From Aeromicrobium sp. Leaf350 (GTDB lineage Bacteria > Actinomycetota > Actinomycetes > Propionibacteriales > Nocardioidaceae), in assembly GCF_916858655.1 (NCBI RefSeq), contig NZ_CAKASL010000001.1, positions 1,240,001-1,304,000 of the forward strand: 64,000 nucleotides of DNA, given 5' to 3'. The position numbers and the translations under genes are program-made. Below, in pieces: positions 16,647 to 25,804 of the stretch (positions are counted from its first letter, which is position 1; each line of letters begins with the position of its first letter). The notes beneath the pieces are model-generated. The model saw only the letters and a list, made by a program, of their open reading frames with translations. It made no database searches and was not told the origin of the DNA.

Positions 16647-17968
16647 CTCTCGACTCCCACTTGTCGGCCGGTCGCGCCGACGTCGCGACGTGACTTCATG
16701 TAGAGCGCCACTGAGCCGTCAAACTCGTTGAGCATCGACTCGGAGACGTGGAGCTTCTCGCTCAGCATCTTGCGAGCGGCCATGTGCTCAGCGGCAGAGT
16801 TGACCGATTCGACGCACACAAGGCGCCCCTCGTCCGCGAAGTGGAGGACGGAGAATCGGCCCTCTTCCACACTGCCAACTGTGCGACGGATCGAGCCGTG
16901 TCCCGGTAGCCCTGCCGTCTGGACCCGCACGTCGTACTGGTGCGTCCAGAACCAGGGAGGGGTGTCATAGGGTGCGGCGGTCTCGCCAAGCAGTCGTCTC
17001 GCCAGGTACTTGGCTTGGTCAACGGCATTCTGCACGGACTCGAGCCGGATGGAGCCGCCTTCCTCTGTCGTGCTCGGAAACCGCGCACAATCACCGATCG
17101 CCGAGACGTGCGGGTCGCTCGCGGAGAGGTACTCGTCCACGACGACGCCGTTCGAAAGCTTCAGCCCGCTCCCACGGAGCCAGTCCTCATTGACCAGCAC
17201 TCCGATACCGGCGACGACCACGCTCGCCGGCAGCCGGGTTCCATCGACCAGGCGAACACCGTCACCGACATCGCCTGGCTCCGATCTGAAGGAGTCCACG
17301 CGCGCGCCGAGGAGGAGCTTCACACCGTGGGCTCGATGCTGCCCCTCTAAATAATCGGCAATCTCGCTGGAAGCGACCCTCGACATGGTGCGATCTTCTG
17401 CCTCGAGGACCGAGACGCGATGGTCATGTCGGACCGCCGTGGCGGCGAGCTCAAGACCGATGAAACCGCCGCCAACGATGACGACGTCAGTCGGTGGACG
17501 GCCCACGAGCGCCGCGCGCAATTCCAGAGCGTCATCGAGTGTGCGGAGGAGCGACGCATCCTCGGCAGGCTCGCCGCCTGTGGCCAAAGCTCGCGCCCTC
17601 ACCCCGGTTGCGACGACGAGGTGGTCGTAGTCGAGCTCGCTACCGTCCACCAGCTCCACTCGCCGCTCAACACAGCGCACACCTTTCGCGCGCACACCGG
17701 TCAGGAGCGAGATCTCCTTCTCGGCGTAGAAGCGGATCGGGCGCAAGGCCAGTCCCTCAGCGCCCTTGGTTCCTGAGATGAATTCCTTTGACAGCGGGGG
17801 CCGTTGGTACGGCGTGTGAGGCTCGTCGCCCACGAGGACGATCTGACCCTCAAAACCGCTCGTTCTTAGAGAAATTGCCGCCTGAGTTCCGGCCTGACCC
17901 GCGCCGACGATGACCACCTTCGCGTCCCGACTCAGGCTCGCAGGTGCGGAATCACTAGCGGTCGACAC
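16643..17968 (-). CDS. FAD-dependent ferredoxin reductase (putidaredoxin/rhodocoxin reductase type)
   Basis: 441 residues. FAD motif VIVGAGQAGTQAAISLR near residue 19, YQRPPLSKEF near 54, NAD motif VIVGGGFIGLELAATA near 162, and a second FAD motif VSAIGDCARFP near 288. It transfers electrons from NAD(P)H to the 2Fe-2S ferredoxin encoded divergently at 18260. The GTG start follows AAGGAAAA. With the ferredoxin and the CYP101-like P450 it completes a class I three-component system. The GAAC-N4-GTTC operator lies in the shared promoter region. Confidence 0.93.
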   Translation of the reverse strand: MSTASDSAPASLSRDAKVVIVGAGQAGTQAAISLRTSGFEGQIVLVGDEPHTPYQRPPLSKEFISGTKGAEGLALRPIRFYAEKEISLLTGVRAKGVRCVERRVELVDGSELDYDHLVVATGVRARALATGGEPAEDASLLRTLDDALELRAALVGRPPTDVVIVGGGFIGLELAATAVRHDHRVSVLEAEDRTMSRVASSEIADYLEGQHRAHGVKLLLGARVDSFRSEPGDVGDGVRLVDGTRLPASVVVAGIGVLVNEDWLRGSGLKLSNGVVVDEYLSASDPHVSAIGDCARFPSTTEEGGSIRLESVQNAVDQAKYLARRLLGETAAPYDTPPWFWTHQYDVRVQTAGLPGHGSIRRTVGSVEEGRFSVLHFADEGRLVCVESVNSAAEHMAARKMLSEKLHVSESMLNEFDGSVALYMKSRRDVGATGRQVGVER

Positions 17969-18087
17969 GATTTTTCCTTGTCTTTGCAGGGCAACTAAGA
18001 GGGCAGACGCTAGTCCTCAGGTATGGCGGGAGTCAACGATTAGCACCGATTCGGATGTCTCATTCTTTGAGACTCTCGCCATTGGTT

Positions 18088-18099
18088 GAACGACTGTTC
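18088..18099. promoter_or_regulatory. GAAC-N4-GTTC operator (P450 system)
   Basis: GAACGACTGTTC lies in the 291-bp divergent region between the ferredoxin reductase and ferredoxin genes. It is one of eight such palindromes in this cluster and could control both directions. Confidence 0.6.
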
Positions 18100-18259
18100 T
18101 AGACCTCTAGGTATGATGTGTATCACAAATAGAGGTTGGTGGCTCCGATCTCCACCGCCCCTGCCGAGGCGGTCAGTAGATCGGCGTGTGAGCGCTGAGG
18201 GGCTTCCACATCGCGAGTCATCGGGCCCGCGCTCCAGACGAAAGGAGTTGTCGTTTCAC

Positions 18260-18574
18260 ATGCGGATCACAGTGACCGCCCGTTCCGGGGACATTCACTC
18301 ACTCGACGGCGAGGTCGGGCTGACGTTGATGGAGGTGTTGCGGGATGCCGGCGTCGATGACGAGATCGGAACCTGCGGAGGTTGCTGCTCCTGCGCGTCG
18401 TGCCACGTGTACATCGAGGCAGTCGACGGCTCGCAGCTCCCCGATGTGGCCGATGACGAGGACGACCTCTTGTCTTCACTCGACGCCCGGACCACACGGT
18501 CCCGGCTCGCTTGCCAGATCGACCTTCCGGCCGACCTCGAATCCATCGACGTATCGCTGGCGCCCGAGGCCTGA
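18260..18574 (+). CDS. 2Fe-2S ferredoxin, putidaredoxin type
   Basis: A 104-residue electron carrier. The cluster cysteines are in GTCGGCCSCASCHVYI (near residues 38-48; two extra Cys lie inside the loop) plus the fourth Cys in RLACQIDLP near 86. The ATG at 18260 has AAAGGAG upstream. It shuttles electrons from the reductase at 16643 to the P450 at 18652, matching the adrenodoxin/putidaredoxin branch. Confidence 0.92.
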   Translation: MRITVTARSGDIHSLDGEVGLTLMEVLRDAGVDDEIGTCGGCCSCASCHVYIEAVDGSQLPDVADDEDDLLSSLDARTTRSRLACQIDLPADLESIDVSLAPEA

Positions 18575-18651
18575 CTCGAGATCTACAGGCGCATCTCTTG
18601 CGACACCAACATCGGCGAGCGGCTACGCCGCCAGGACCTAGAGGAGATCTG

Positions 18652-19860
18652 ATGAGTACAGAGACAGAGTTCGACCTTCCCACCAACGTGCCGCCCTCAC
18701 TGGTTCGAGACCTTGACATGTATCGACTCCCGGGCTGGGAGTCCGACCCGCAGCTGGGGTGGACGGAGTTCAGCAAGGGAGGCGAACCCATCGTGTACTC
18801 GCCGCACAACGGTGGGCACTGGGTCGCCACGGTCCCGGAAGACATCCTCGGCATCTATCGAGACCACAAGAACTGGTCCAACTTCGACATCTCCGCGCCG
18901 AAGCATCCGGGCCCGCGCATGCCTCCCCTGGAGTCGGACCCTCCTCTGCACAGCTTCTACCGCAAGTCGATCCAGCAGCTGTTCACGCCGATGGCACTGC
19001 GCGAGATCGAGCCGCTGATCCGCCAGCTCTCCGTCTCCTACATCGAGGAGTTCTTGCCGAAGGGCCGGTGCGAGTACGTCACCGAGTTCGGACTGCCGCT
19101 GCCGATCACCGTCTTCCTCGGGATCATGGGAATGCCGATCGAGGACGGGTCCCGCCTCAACAGCTACCTCAACGGCGCCCTCACCTCGACCGAGATGGAC
19201 GAGAAGATGGGCTACTTCGCTCAGATCGCGGAGTATGTGCACGGCCATGTCGAGGATCGCATTGCCGACCCTCGAGCAGATGGGCTGACTCGAATCACCG
19301 AGAGCCAGGTCCAGGGCCGGCCCATGACGCCGGAGGAGGCCAAGGCCATTGCCACGATGACGACACAGGGCGGTCTCGATTCGGTGGGGATGTTGCTCAG
19401 CTTCATCACGCTTCACCTCGCCGAGAACCCCGACGATCGCGCCTACGTTGCCAACCACCTCGACGACCTCGACCACGTGGTTGCGGAGCTCTCGCGTCGC
19501 TACTTCATCCCCAACGAGATGCGCACAGTCCCGACCGACCGCGAGTTCCACGGAGTGACGCTGAAGGCCGGCGATCTCATCGCCGTCAATCCGGCGCAGT
19601 ACAACTTCAATGAAGAGCTGTTCCCCGACCCCGCCAAGGTCGACTTCAGCCGACCGAAGCAGACTCACATCACTTTCGGCGCCGGAGCCCATGCCTGCCC
19701 TGGCGCGAACCTCGCGACTCTCGAGGTCAAGATCTTCCTCCAGGAGTGGCTCTCTCGTATCCCGGAGTTCGAGGTCGACCCCGATCGACCGGCGCCCGTG
19801 AAGCGCTGCGCGCAGCTGCATGGCATCAGCGATCTGAACCTGCGTTGGCCCACCGCGTGA
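18652..19860 (+). CDS. Cytochrome P450, CYP101 (P450cam)-like
   Basis: 402 residues. Close to P450cam along its length: the N-terminus has LPTNVPPSLVRDLDMY, the middle has NGGHWVAT, REFHGVTLKAGDLI, KVDFSRPKQTHITFG and the heme loop FGAGAHACPG (Cys near 347). ExxR is ELSR near 282. The I-helix reads GGLDSV near 239, so the Thr of the P450cam Asp-Thr pair is Ser. The ATG follows GAGGAGAT. Hydroxylation of a compact alicyclic or terpenoid substrate is the expected reaction (inference). Confidence 0.92.
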   Translation: MSTETEFDLPTNVPPSLVRDLDMYRLPGWESDPQLGWTEFSKGGEPIVYSPHNGGHWVATVPEDILGIYRDHKNWSNFDISAPKHPGPRMPPLESDPPLHSFYRKSIQQLFTPMALREIEPLIRQLSVSYIEEFLPKGRCEYVTEFGLPLPITVFLGIMGMPIEDGSRLNSYLNGALTSTEMDEKMGYFAQIAEYVHGHVEDRIADPRADGLTRITESQVQGRPMTPEEAKAIATMTTQGGLDSVGMLLSFITLHLAENPDDRAYVANHLDDLDHVVAELSRRYFIPNEMRTVPTDREFHGVTLKAGDLIAVNPAQYNFNEELFPDPAKVDFSRPKQTHITFGAGAHACPGANLATLEVKIFLQEWLSRIPEFEVDPDRPAPVKRCAQLHGISDLNLRWPTA

Positions 19861-19918
19861 TGCCGGAGTCGAACCAGCGTTTGAGGCGAACCTGGGACAG
19901 TGCGGAGGTTGACGTCAC

Positions 19919-20716
19919 GTGTTCGTCGACAAGGTAGCCGTCGTCATCGGCGGGTCGAGCGGGATCGGATGGTCTACCGCGCAATCGTTTTCACAGCAGG
20001 GGGCCACGGTGGTCATCGCCGCCGCCGAGTCCGAGTCCGCCCTGGAAGCACGAGTCCAAGCGCTCGACTCCCCTCACCGGGGATGGGCCATGTCCTGCGA
20101 CGTCACCGACCGCCGAGCGGTGAGCGATCTCTTCGAACACGTGGGCAACCGCGCCGGCGGCGTGGACATCGTCGTCAACTGCGCGGGCTACCACGCGATG
20201 ACACCAGTGTTCGAGACGAACTCGACCGAGACCGATCGGCTCATCGGGGTGAACCTCATCGGAGGCATCAACGTGATCCAAGGCGCAGTCCAGGCGATGC
20301 ATGGTCGAGGAGGTGTGGTGGTCGCAGTGACGTCGACCCAATCGGTCCTCGGGGAACCAGGTCAGGCGGTGTACGCCGCGACGAAGGCCGCCATCGCCCA
20401 CTACATCCGATCTGTGACACCGGAGCTGCGTCGCACCGGGATCCGTGTCGTCGGATTCGCCCCCGGAGCGGTCGACACCCCCATGGTCGAAAGCGTCAGC
20501 AGGCCGACAACTCCCGAGATGTCCGCTTGGAAGGAACGGCTGGAGACGTACGACAACAGCAGTCCCGACGGCCGGTTCTTCCTGCAGCCGCAGGAGGTGG
20601 CGTCGGCGATCACCTTCCTCGCCTCCGACGGCGCGAAGGCCTTTCACGGCGTCAATCTCGTCGGAGACCAAGGTCGGACCTCGGCCCTGTTCGGTCTCCC
20701 GGACATCGAAAGCTAG
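19919..20716 (+). CDS. SDR family oxidoreductase
   Basis: A 265-residue classical SDR: IGGSSGIGWSTAQSFS near residue 10, VNCAGYHAM near 85, catalytic YAATKAAIAHY near 151. The GTG start is preceded by GCGGAGG. It is downstream of the P450 in the same direction and is a good candidate for oxidising the hydroxylated product to a ketone. Confidence 0.88.
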   Translation: MFVDKVAVVIGGSSGIGWSTAQSFSQQGATVVIAAAESESALEARVQALDSPHRGWAMSCDVTDRRAVSDLFEHVGNRAGGVDIVVNCAGYHAMTPVFETNSTETDRLIGVNLIGGINVIQGAVQAMHGRGGVVVAVTSTQSVLGEPGQAVYAATKAAIAHYIRSVTPELRRTGIRVVGFAPGAVDTPMVESVSRPTTPEMSAWKERLETYDNSSPDGRFFLQPQEVASAITFLASDGAKAFHGVNLVGDQGRTSALFGLPDIES

Positions 20717-20767
20717 CCGCGTGGTTTCCTGGAGCGCTCTCGACCAGCGTGAACCGCGGCCCTCGAC

Positions 20768-21445
20768 ATGACCACCTCCGAGCTCGACGCGCTGAGAACT
20801 CTGCTGACGAGACGACACAGCGTGCGAGGATTTCGGCCCGATGCCGTTCCTTCGGAAGTGATCGAAGCCGTGTGGACAACCGCATCCCGCACGCCGTCGT
20901 GGTGCAACACGCAGCCGTGGGAAGTGGTGGTGACCTCCGGTGACGCGACTCAACGCTTGAGAAGGACGTTGTCGGCCGCATTCGTCGACGGGACACCAAA
21001 CCCGGACCTCGAGTTCCCAACCGCGTATCACGGAATCTACCGAGGCCGCCGACTGGAATCGGCACTCCAGCTGTACGGTGCCGTCGGCGTCGAGCGAGGC
21101 GACAGAGCCGCGTCGGCTGCTCAAGCCGGGAAGAACTTCAGCTTCTTCGGCGCGCCCCACGTCGCAGTCATCACCACCGAAACCGAGCTGGGCGTCTACG
21201 GGGCCGTCGACTGCGGGTTGTTCCTCAGCAACGCCCTGCTCGCCTTCGAGGCGCAGGGGGTGGGCGCGATCCCGCAAGCGGCGCTTGCCACCTACTCAGA
21301 CATCATTCGCGAGCACCTCGGCATCCCCGACACCCGGCAGGTCGTCGTCTGCGTCTCCTTCGGGTGGGAGGAGACCGACGACCCTGCCAACCAGTTCCGC
21401 ACCGCTCGGGCGGAACCGTCGAGCTTCGTCACCTACGCCACTTGA
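20768..21445 (+). CDS. Nitroreductase family FMN protein
   Basis: A 225-residue FMN-dependent nitroreductase-fold protein: RRHSVRGFRPDAVP near residue 15, SRTPSWCNTQPWEVVV near 41 and the C-terminal VVCVSFGWEE. Family members reduce nitro groups, quinones or activated double bonds with NAD(P)H. The position after the P450 and SDR suggests an enone or quinone reduction step, unproven. Confidence 0.85.
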   Translation: MTTSELDALRTLLTRRHSVRGFRPDAVPSEVIEAVWTTASRTPSWCNTQPWEVVVTSGDATQRLRRTLSAAFVDGTPNPDLEFPTAYHGIYRGRRLESALQLYGAVGVERGDRAASAAQAGKNFSFFGAPHVAVITTETELGVYGAVDCGLFLSNALLAFEAQGVGAIPQAALATYSDIIREHLGIPDTRQVVVCVSFGWEETDDPANQFRTARAEPSSFVTYAT

Positions 21446-21508
21446 CGCGCGGCGTCAGGCTGACAACCAGGCTCGGACCCGCTGCGCACAGCGCCGCGGT
21501 CGGATCCT

Positions 21509-22627
21509 TCAGCTCCACACCGCGTCAATAGATAGTTCGAACCTCGCCGGCTCCGGAGACGGAGCGACGCTGCGTGAGAAGCGAGGCGCCGGGTGGTGCT
21601 GATCCGCACCGCCCAGGTTGACGACGGAGCCACGCTCCACGACATGCGGATGCCGAGTCGCTTCCTCGAAGCTGAGGACTGGAGTCACGCAAGCATCGGA
21701 GCCGTCGAACACGGCCGACCACTCGTCACGCGACTTGCCTCGGAACGTGTCGGTGAAGACGACCCGCAGTTCATCCCACCGGCTCCGGTCGTACTGCTCG
21801 GGGAGGTCCCCGCCGGCAAGGCCCATGAGTCGGATGAACTCGCGGTAGAACTGCGGCTCGAGCGCCCCGACAGCCATGAACAACCCGTCGGACGTCTCGT
21901 AGGTGTCGTAGAAGGGCGCACCCGTGTCGAGCAAGTTGGTGCCCCGCTCGTCGCTCCACCGACCTTGCGCACGGAAGTTCCAGATCAGGTGGGAGAGAGC
22001 AAAGACACCGTCGACCATGGCCGCATCGATGACCTGCCCCTGACCCGACGACTGCCGTTCGTACAGCGCCGCGAGCACGCCGAAGAGCAGGAACATCGAC
22101 CCGCCACCGAAGTCGCCGACCAGGTTGAGGGGAGGGATCGGACGGGCACCCTGCCGACCGACGGCGTTCAGCACTCCCGTCAACGCGATGTAGTTGATGT
22201 CGTGTCCAGCTGTGCTGGCCAGTGGCCCGTCCTGGCCCCACCCGGTCATGCGCCCGTACACCAGTGCGGGATGACGTCCGAGCATCTCCGTCGGCCCGAG
22301 GCCAAGCCGCTCGACGACCCCTGGTCGAAAACCCTCGAGAAGAACGTCACTGCGAGCGATCAGTCGCTTCACCTGTTCGAGCTCCGCCGGGTTCTTCAGG
22401 TCCGCGGAGATGATGCGGCGACCTCTCAGAGTGTGGTCAGCCTGGATGTCCTTGGTCGCGTCTCGACGGCGCACGCAAACGACGTCCGCGCCCAAGTCGG
22501 ACAAGAGCGTCCCCGCGTGCGGCACGGGACCGATGGCGGCGAGCTCGACCACGCGAAGTCCGGACAGCGGGCCGGCGCCTCCGGGCGACCACATGTGCGA
22601 CCCGTCACCGCCCTCGGAATCAACCAC
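21509..22627 (-). CDS. CaiB/BaiF family, alpha-methylacyl-CoA racemase-like
   Basis: A 372-residue protein of the AMACR branch. RVVELAAIGPVPHAGTLLSDL near residue 25, GWGQDGPLASTAGHDINY ending near 146, and VGDFGGGSM near 170. The His of GHD (near 142) and the Asp of VGD (172) lie 30 residues apart, the same spacing as the catalytic His/Asp pair of mycobacterial MCR, so racemase activity on 2-methyl-branched acyl-CoAs is plausible. Overlaps the MaoC gene by 8 bp. Confidence 0.88.
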   Translation of the reverse strand: MVDSEGGDGSHMWSPGGAGPLSGLRVVELAAIGPVPHAGTLLSDLGADVVCVRRRDATKDIQADHTLRGRRIISADLKNPAELEQVKRLIARSDVLLEGFRPGVVERLGLGPTEMLGRHPALVYGRMTGWGQDGPLASTAGHDINYIALTGVLNAVGRQGARPIPPLNLVGDFGGGSMFLLFGVLAALYERQSSGQGQVIDAAMVDGVFALSHLIWNFRAQGRWSDERGTNLLDTGAPFYDTYETSDGLFMAVGALEPQFYREFIRLMGLAGGDLPEQYDRSRWDELRVVFTDTFRGKSRDEWSAVFDGSDACVTPVLSFEEATRHPHVVERGSVVNLGGADQHHPAPRFSRSVAPSPEPARFELSIDAVWS

Positions 22628-23102
22628 TTGTCACGCCCTCCTGCGACTCCTCGAACGCGTAGCGAACGAGACTGTCAGCGACGCATGCCGGCTTGGGTCG
22701 CCCGTCCACGGAGACCACGGTCCGGTAGGTCGCCTGGATTCCATCGGGCACGTCGCGGACTGCCGCGAGGGTGACCTCACCGCGGATGCGATCACCGCAG
22801 CGGACCGGGGAGGGGAACCGCACTCGATCAAGGCCGTAGTTGACGGCAAGCCGTTCGCCGGAGATCTGGTACGTCTGGCGAGTCAGCACCGGAAGCAGGG
22901 ACACGGTCAAGAACCCATGGGCGATCGTCGCCCCGAACGGACCGCTCTTGGCTCGTTCCGGGTCGACGTGGATCCACTGGTGGTCGCCCGTGGCGTCAGC
23001 GAAGAGGTCGATGCGTTCCTGCGTCACCTCCAGCCAGTCGCTGACCCCCAGCACCTGACCAACCTGAGCTCGCATGTCTTCGGCCGATGTAAAGACTTTC
23101 AC
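22620..23102 (-). CDS. MaoC-like dehydratase
   Basis: A 160-residue hot-dog fold (R)-specific enoyl-CoA hydratase. The hydratase motif is seen as DATGDHQWIHVDPERA near residue 37 and GATIAHGFLTVSLLP near 57. The GTG start has GGAGGG upstream. Translationally coupled to the AMACR-like gene; together they suit beta-oxidation of a methyl-branched acyl-CoA. Confidence 0.9.
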   Translation of the reverse strand: MKVFTSAEDMRAQVGQVLGVSDWLEVTQERIDLFADATGDHQWIHVDPERAKSGPFGATIAHGFLTVSLLPVLTRQTYQISGERLAVNYGLDRVRFPSPVRCGDRIRGEVTLAAVRDVPDGIQATYRTVVSVDGRPKPACVADSLVRYAFEESQEGVTSG

Positions 23103-23136
23103 GCAGAATGCCCTCCGTCGCGTCCATGCATGTCAA

Positions 23137-24207
23137 TCACCCTTTCTCGGCCCGCCGACGTCCGGCGTAGGCGGCAATGGCGACGGACGCGATCAGTGTC
23201 ACGCCCTGGATGAGGTCGGCGATCCACGGCAGATCCGGGTACCGCAGCTGTAGACCCTTGACAGCGGTCGCCAGCAGGTAGAGCGCGATCAGCGTTCCGA
23301 ACACGTTGAATCTGCCTGGCTGCACCTGGGTCGATCCCAGGAACGCAGCTGCGAATGCCGGGAGCAGGTACGGGTCACCCGCACCGAAGGATGCCGCGCC
23401 GAGCTGCATCGTCAGGACGATTCCTGCGAGCGAGGCGAGCAGGCCCGACACGATCAGGGCGCTCCACTGGACTCGCACCACTCGAATGCCGGCCAGCCGT
23501 GACGCCTCAGCGTTGGCACCGATCGCTCGGAGATACCGGCCCCATGGGGTGTGCTCGATCGCGAACCACAGCAGCAGTGCAATAGCCGCCAAGTAGTACA
23601 CCGGCAGGGGGATCGACAAGAACTGAGACTGGCCGAACGAAATGAAACCCGGCGAGATGCCATCGATGAACGTCTGCCCCTCAGCGATCCAGTATGCGAC
23701 CGCTGCGAGGATCGCCGAACTGCCCAAGGTGGCGATGATCGGTTCAACCCGTAGGACCGTGACAGAGACGGCATTCAGAGCACCCACGGTCGCACCCGCC
23801 AGGAGCGTGAGCACGACTGCCACGAGGGGATGGAAACCCATCTCTGCTTGCAGCCAACCGACGAGACTGATCGACAGAGCCATGGTGGCCGCAATGGACA
23901 CGTCGAACACGCCGCTGATCAGGGACACGACGAGGCCGAGCGTCAAGATTCCTGCGATTGCCTGGCTGGCCAAGATGACCCGATAGTTCTGCGGCGCGGC
24001 GAAGCGCTCGTCGGAGAGCGTGAACAGGACGAGCAGAGCGATCAGGACGTACAGCCCGGCCAGGCTGGACAGCCGCAGCGATCCGACGCTCCACCGCGCC
24101 GGTCGCCGCGTGATGCCGACGCCACGGTCGAGGGTGTCAGGACTTTCTGCCGGGTCGCTGTGCCATCCATCGATCTGCACAGTCTCGGTTTCCTCAGGCA
24201 TGCTCAT
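23137..24207 (-). CDS. Ribose/sugar-type ABC transporter permease
   Basis: A 356-residue RbsC-like permease with about eight to ten hydrophobic helices and the family landmarks GVFDVSIAATMALS near residue 105, GALNAVSVTVLRVEPIIATLG near 145 and RAIGANAEASRLAGI near 230. Its start overlaps the ATPase stop. It is a second importer in the window, with a different architecture from the Liv system. Confidence 0.9.
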   Translation of the reverse strand: MSMPEETETVQIDGWHSDPAESPDTLDRGVGITRRPARWSVGSLRLSSLAGLYVLIALLVLFTLSDERFAAPQNYRVILASQAIAGILTLGLVVSLISGVFDVSIAATMALSISLVGWLQAEMGFHPLVAVVLTLLAGATVGALNAVSVTVLRVEPIIATLGSSAILAAVAYWIAEGQTFIDGISPGFISFGQSQFLSIPLPVYYLAAIALLLWFAIEHTPWGRYLRAIGANAEASRLAGIRVVRVQWSALIVSGLLASLAGIVLTMQLGAASFGAGDPYLLPAFAAAFLGSTQVQPGRFNVFGTLIALYLLATAVKGLQLRYPDLPWIADLIQGVTLIASVAIAAYAGRRRAEKG

Positions 24208-25780
24208 CTTCTTTCTGGTCTGACTTGTCGTCAGCGAGACATTCGAACGCGAGCTCGGAAGCCGTGATCTCGCCCCTTGCGAATTGGCGTGCTACTACCC
24301 CGTCACGCATCACGAGAATGCGATCGCACAGGCGTACGAGCTCCTCCTCGTCCGAGCCGGCGACCACGACCGCGACACCTGTTGTTGCGGCGTCGTCGAC
24401 CAATCGGTGGATGTCGGCCTTGGCTGCCACATCGACGCCTTGTGTCGGCTCGTCGAGCAGGAGGACTCTGGGTCGGCGGCGGAGCCACCGCCCGATCACC
24501 ACCTTTTGCTGATTGCCTCCGGAGAGGCTGGCCAGCGGGGCTTCCGGTCCAGACGCTTTGACCTTGAGATCGCGAAACAGGTCGGCGCATTCAGCGGACT
24601 CCCTGGAGCGGCGCACGACTCCGAATCGCGCCACGCTGCGGATATCTCCCAGCATCAGGTTCTCCCGAACTGACATCTCGGCGACGACTCCGTCATCAAG
24701 CCTGGTCGCCGAGACGAATCCGACTCCACTGGTGACGGCGTGCTGTGTGTTTCGACGTTTCAACGGCGTGCCCTCGATCAGCACCGTGCCGTCGTAGTCG
24801 GATCCGCCGTAGACCGTCCGACACAAGCGTTCTCTGCCCGATCCCGTGATCCCGGCGATGCCGAGGATCTCGCCGCCGCGGACGTCGAACGAGATGGGAC
24901 CGGAGGATCCGAAGCTCAGGTCACGTACTTCGAGGACGACACCGGCGGTCGTGGTGCCTGCGGCCGCAGTTCGATCCTTGTTGACCGTGGAGCCCGTCAT
25001 CATCGTGATGAGGTTCTCCTTGGTGACGGTCTGGATCTCGGCCGTGTCCACCTTCCGTCCGTCTCGAAGGACCGTCACCCGGTCCGCCAGCGACATGATC
25101 TCGTCGAGATGATGCGAGACGTAGAGGACTCCGATGCCCTCGCCGCTGACACGGCGAACGAGGTGATGAAGCCGCTCGACGTCGGCGCGCGGCATCGTGG
25201 CGGTGGGTTCGTCGAGCACCAGGAGCGAAAGGTTGTCGGCGCCATGCAGTGCTCGCGCGATCGCCAGAGCCGTACGTTCAACGGGAGCGAGGCGTTCCAC
25301 CGGTACAGCGAGATCGAACTCATGCCCGAGGCGTCGCACGCCGTCGCGGACGATCTGTCGATGCTGGCGCCAGCGAATTCGCGAGAGCGCGCCCGTGGGG
25401 TATCCAATCCCCAGGGCAAAGTTCTCGAGCGAGCTCAGGCGTCCGACCAGGCCGAGGTCCTGGTGGACGAATCGGATCCCTCGCTGGTGCGCGGACCCCG
25501 GGTCCCCCAGCTCCAGCGCGACGTCAAGAACCGTCGCTCTGGAGCCGGGGTCCGGGTGATGAAATCCACTCAAGATCTTGATGAGGGTGGATTTACCCGA
25601 GCCGTTCTGTCCGATGAGGGCATGGACCTCTCCCTGCCGAACATTCAGACTGACATCACTGAGGACAGGCGTGCCGCTGAAGGACTTGCCAACGCCCTCC
25701 AGTCGGAGAGCCGATGGATCTTCATCGGAGCTCCCGCGGCGGACAGATCCACCATCGGGCTCGTAGGTTGACGTCGACAT
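24194..25780 (-). CDS. Ribose/sugar-type ABC transporter ATPase with two NBDs
   Basis: A 528-residue duplicated ATPase of the RbsA/MglA class. Domain 1: GQNGSGKSTLIK near residue 57. Domain 2: a degenerate P-loop GITGSGRERLCR near 300 and signature LSGGNQQKVVIGRWL near 425 with LLLDEPTQGVD. The ATG at 25780 is preferred to a GTG seven codons upstream because GGAAGAGGA precedes it. It powers the permease at 23137. Confidence 0.92.
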   Translation of the reverse strand: MSTSTYEPDGGSVRRGSSDEDPSALRLEGVGKSFSGTPVLSDVSLNVRQGEVHALIGQNGSGKSTLIKILSGFHHPDPGSRATVLDVALELGDPGSAHQRGIRFVHQDLGLVGRLSSLENFALGIGYPTGALSRIRWRQHRQIVRDGVRRLGHEFDLAVPVERLAPVERTALAIARALHGADNLSLLVLDEPTATMPRADVERLHHLVRRVSGEGIGVLYVSHHLDEIMSLADRVTVLRDGRKVDTAEIQTVTKENLITMMTGSTVNKDRTAAAGTTTAGVVLEVRDLSFGSSGPISFDVRGGEILGIAGITGSGRERLCRTVYGGSDYDGTVLIEGTPLKRRNTQHAVTSGVGFVSATRLDDGVVAEMSVRENLMLGDIRSVARFGVVRRSRESAECADLFRDLKVKASGPEAPLASLSGGNQQKVVIGRWLRRRPRVLLLDEPTQGVDVAAKADIHRLVDDAATTGVAVVVAGSDEEELVRLCDRILVMRDGVVARQFARGEITASELAFECLADDKSDQKEDEHA

Positions 25781-25804
25781 CCCGTCCTCTTCCGGTGGCA
25801 CTTG

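Noticed and set aside
19991-21277. A 428-codon leftward frame opposite the SDR and nitroreductase genes
   Set aside because: The opposite strand carries complete SDR and nitroreductase motifs; this frame has none.
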